This document shows, one piece after another, positions 62,262 to 64,000 of a stretch of DNA of 64,000 bases. A model generated the notes under the pieces. The model ran no database searches and had not been told where the DNA came from. It saw only the letters and a program-made list of their open reading frames with translations. Positions within the stretch are counted from its first letter, which is position 1; each line of letters starts with the position of its first letter. The position numbers and the translations under genes are program-made. The stretch is from CAZWVI01 sp964637165 (GTDB taxonomy: Bacteria > Planctomycetota > UBA1135): assembly GCA_964637165.1 (NCBI GenBank), contig CAZWVI010000010.1, forward strand, positions 20,695 to 84,694. Reading direction: 5' to 3'.

Positions 62262-62957
62262 ATGAGTTCTCGCCTCCTGCCGACCCTAATTCTCGCTGTA
62301 GTCCTGCCAGCGCTTGCTTTGAGCATCCGCCAGAGCTTGATAAGCAACCCCTACCTTGAGGTTGGCGAGGTGCAAATCCCGCTTGCTGATCTAGAAAATG
62401 CCCGGCAGGAGATGGCTGTGGGCTTTCCTCAGTTTGGAAAATCCACCATCACTTGGGCTATTCTTGATGGTGGCTATGGACCTGCTTGGATATTGCATTC
62501 ACGAAATAGCCAGCTAAGTGCTGCTGCTTTAGAGCAAGCCCTGAAATGGAAGGCACGTCTTGAGCAAGGCGAGGACTTCCTCGACCTCGCTCGTGAACAG
62601 CAACAACTACTCAAACACGAGGACCCAATGGATTATCCGGGCCCCCCACGCCCCGACCACCTTGGTGGACGGGTATGTGCCCTAGTGGCATCAATGAAAG
62701 AAGGTGAATGGGCCGGTCCAGTGCGCACCTTAGATGGCTGGGAGTTGGTTTTTCTAGACCGTCGTTTTGACGATGAATCTCCCGACTTGCGCACTCGTGC
62801 CGGTGTTCAAGTCTGTCGAATTCGTTGTGAAGTTGGCGACCAATCGGCACGCGACTTAGCCCTAAGAGATTGGGAGCTCTTGCCTCTCGATGGAACTTCT
62901 GAAACGCTGGCCCTGCTACCGGCAAGCTTTCGCAACGGCCGCACCAAATCAAATTAA
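62262..62957 (+). CDS. Exported protein with parvulin-like (PPIC) domain
   Basis: 231 residues with an N-terminal signal/anchor (LLPTLILAVVLPALALSI). The central part KWKARLEQGEDFLDLAREQ, HLGGRVCALVASMKEGEW and AGPVRTLDGWELVFLDRRF matches the later strands of a parvulin-type peptidyl-prolyl isomerase (GxLG...GxxxGPVxTxxGxxxxxLxxR). It diverges from the other chaperone-like gene, and its stop shares one base with the next start. Isomerase activity is not proven by the visible residues. Confidence 0.6.
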   Translation: MSSRLLPTLILAVVLPALALSIRQSLISNPYLEVGEVQIPLADLENARQEMAVGFPQFGKSTITWAILDGGYGPAWILHSRNSQLSAAALEQALKWKARLEQGEDFLDLAREQQQLLKHEDPMDYPGPPRPDHLGGRVCALVASMKEGEWAGPVRTLDGWELVFLDRRFDDESPDLRTRAGVQVCRIRCEVGDQSARDLALRDWELLPLDGTSETLALLPASFRNGRTKSN

Positions 62958-64000
62958 TGAAATACAAAAAGCACCTAATTGCAATTTCATTTTTGGCCTT
63001 AGTAGTTCCAACTCTTTCTGCGCAAGCCCCCGAACGCCCCGACAAAAAAAACCGCTGCACAGTTTGCGAACATGATCCCAAACTTATGTCAAAGTTCGGA
63101 TTCACTCATGGCCCATTCATGTATGCGACATCTGATACTGAAAGCATTGAAGCTGAATTCACTTGGCGTACAACTTGGATGGAAACTCCGCACTTTCGGA
63201 TTGGCGGCGACTTTCCAAAATGGGAAATTCCAATTAAAGAAAAGAATGCTTACCGCGATGAGCTTGGCCTACTTGCAGTCAAATATCCCAAGGTCAAACC
63301 AAAGAAAATCAAAACACTAGATAAGTGGCTAAGAATCCACTTAACCGCCGAACGCATGGAATCTCTATATGCGACAATTGCTAAGGTAGTTGGTGCCGAC
63401 CCAGAAATTTTCGAATCCAAAGAACAGCTTAAAAAAATGGGATTGGGTGCTTACCTTGGGCAAAAAGACAAATATGAAATCATGGTTTTTGAAGAGCGTA
63501 ATTTATATCGCGAATTCATGACCATTACATGGGGCTTAGGCTATGTAAAACCACAGCGATGGAATAATGCTAAGCGCGACGTGCTTTGGTATGGCTTGAA
63601 TTTAGAAGAAGAAAAAATCAAGCATGACCAACACTTGCATAACGCTTTACTGCATGGTGTCTCACACAACTTACTTGATGGCTACATGCATTATTCATAC
63701 GAACTTCCGGTATGGATTACCGAAGGCTTCGCCCACTGGTGCGATCGTCAGAACGACAATCGTTATGATCTTTTCTGCACTATCGAAGGAAGTTTCCACA
63801 AGGCTAAAGCTCTTAAAAAATGGCGGCCAGAAGTTCGCAAAATAATTAACGCCGACGAAGCCGCCAGTTTCGCATCCCTCTTGCGCCGCTCATCGTATGC
63901 TGAGCTAGCCTGGGTTGATCATTTGATTTGCTGGTCAAAGATAGATTTCTTACTAACCGAACACCGTGAAAAATTTGCAGCCTTCATTACTGAACTTTGC
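62957..64000 (+). CDS. Secreted gluzincin peptidase-like protein, cut by window edge
   Basis: 348 codons, open to the window end. A signal peptide (HLIAISFLALVVPTLSAQA) is followed by a Cys pair (NRCTVCEHD) and a segment typical of planctomycete DUF1570-like proteins: TTWMETPHFRI, a long helical part, then HNALLHGVSHNLLDGY and LPVWITEGFAHW. The second motif matches gluzincin zinc peptidases (E256 in EGFAHW). The first motif is HGVSH rather than HExxH, so the catalytic Glu is replaced by Gly at residue 234 and activity is doubtful. The C-terminus is outside the window. Confidence 0.65.
   Translation, partial: MKYKKHLIAISFLALVVPTLSAQAPERPDKKNRCTVCEHDPKLMSKFGFTHGPFMYATSDTESIEAEFTWRTTWMETPHFRIGGDFPKWEIPIKEKNAYRDELGLLAVKYPKVKPKKIKTLDKWLRIHLTAERMESLYATIAKVVGADPEIFESKEQLKKMGLGAYLGQKDKYEIMVFEERNLYREFMTITWGLGYVKPQRWNNAKRDVLWYGLNLEEEKIKHDQHLHNALLHGVSHNLLDGYMHYSYELPVWITEGFAHWCDRQNDNRYDLFCTIEGSFHKAKALKKWRPEVRKIINADEAASFASLLRRSSYAELAWVDHLICWSKIDFLLTEHREKFAAFITELC

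Overview
The window looks like one scaffold of a draft or metagenome-assembled Gram-negative bacterial genome, most likely from the Planctomycetota or a close PVC relative. The taxon is an inference from gene content. The supporting genes are sulfatase-fold proteins with membrane anchors, a four-repeat Myb/SANT-like protein, a VWA protein, M16 peptidase pairs, a thrombospondin type 3 repeat protein, regulatory-domain repeat proteins and a complete Na+-NQR. Two runs of N (38446-38455 and 52542-52641) mark scaffold joins, and the first is bordered by artificial poly-G/poly-C.

Layout. 1-714 is the start of recG, cut by the window edge. 715-1054 is the only gene-free stretch over 300 nt; it holds a possible structured RNA with a terminator-like hairpin and the first copy of a 26-nt hairpin repeat. 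1055-3224 holds an SDR oxidoreductase and the CCA-adding enzyme. 3261-12584 is a surface-glycan cluster. It encodes two sulfatase-fold enzymes with Thr at the nucleophile position, two GT2 and one GT4 glycosyltransferases, a KpsC/KpsS-like protein, a sulfotransferase and an unusual protein with two kinase-like domains in tandem. 12612-20953 holds a barrel-like envelope protein, FeSOD, a membrane glycosyltransferase with TPRs, a Lon-like protease, a TatD-like hydrolase and an HtrA protease. 21016-23814 is one large regulatory-domain repeat gene split by an in-frame TAG.

23913-30692 is nqrABCDEF-apbE, the sodium-pumping NADH:quinone reductase with its flavin-attaching enzyme. The maturation factor nqrM lies just beyond on the other strand at 32081-32371. 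30702-38375 is mostly envelope or hypothetical genes, including a sulfatase-fold protein that has lost its metal-binding residues. 38599-49537 is a long leftward run: plsY, gpsA, an M16 catalytic/non-catalytic pair, an M3 peptidase, a PPP-type phosphatase, glyS and ptsI. 49656-52993 holds a 7Fe ferredoxin, tRNA-Gly(GCC), a DHH phosphoesterase, a TIM-barrel protein and a Cys/Met-rich repeat protein with a gap inside. 53077-57535 is a tight leftward operon: ruvC, a hypothetical, a helix-hairpin-helix protein, nadC, vanZ-like and purB. 57582-60617 is ispD-ispF facing an MsbA-like ABC exporter. The window ends with two chaperone/PPIase-like envelope proteins and a truncated secreted peptidase-like gene.

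The most unusual items are the five-copy hairpin repeat with one compensatory base-pair change, the tandem double kinase beside Thr-type alkaline-phosphatase-superfamily enzymes and a sulfotransferase, the inactive-looking sulfatase homologue, the amber-interrupted repeat gene, and the DNA repeat that is read in two frames. No CRISPR array, transposase or phage gene was seen.
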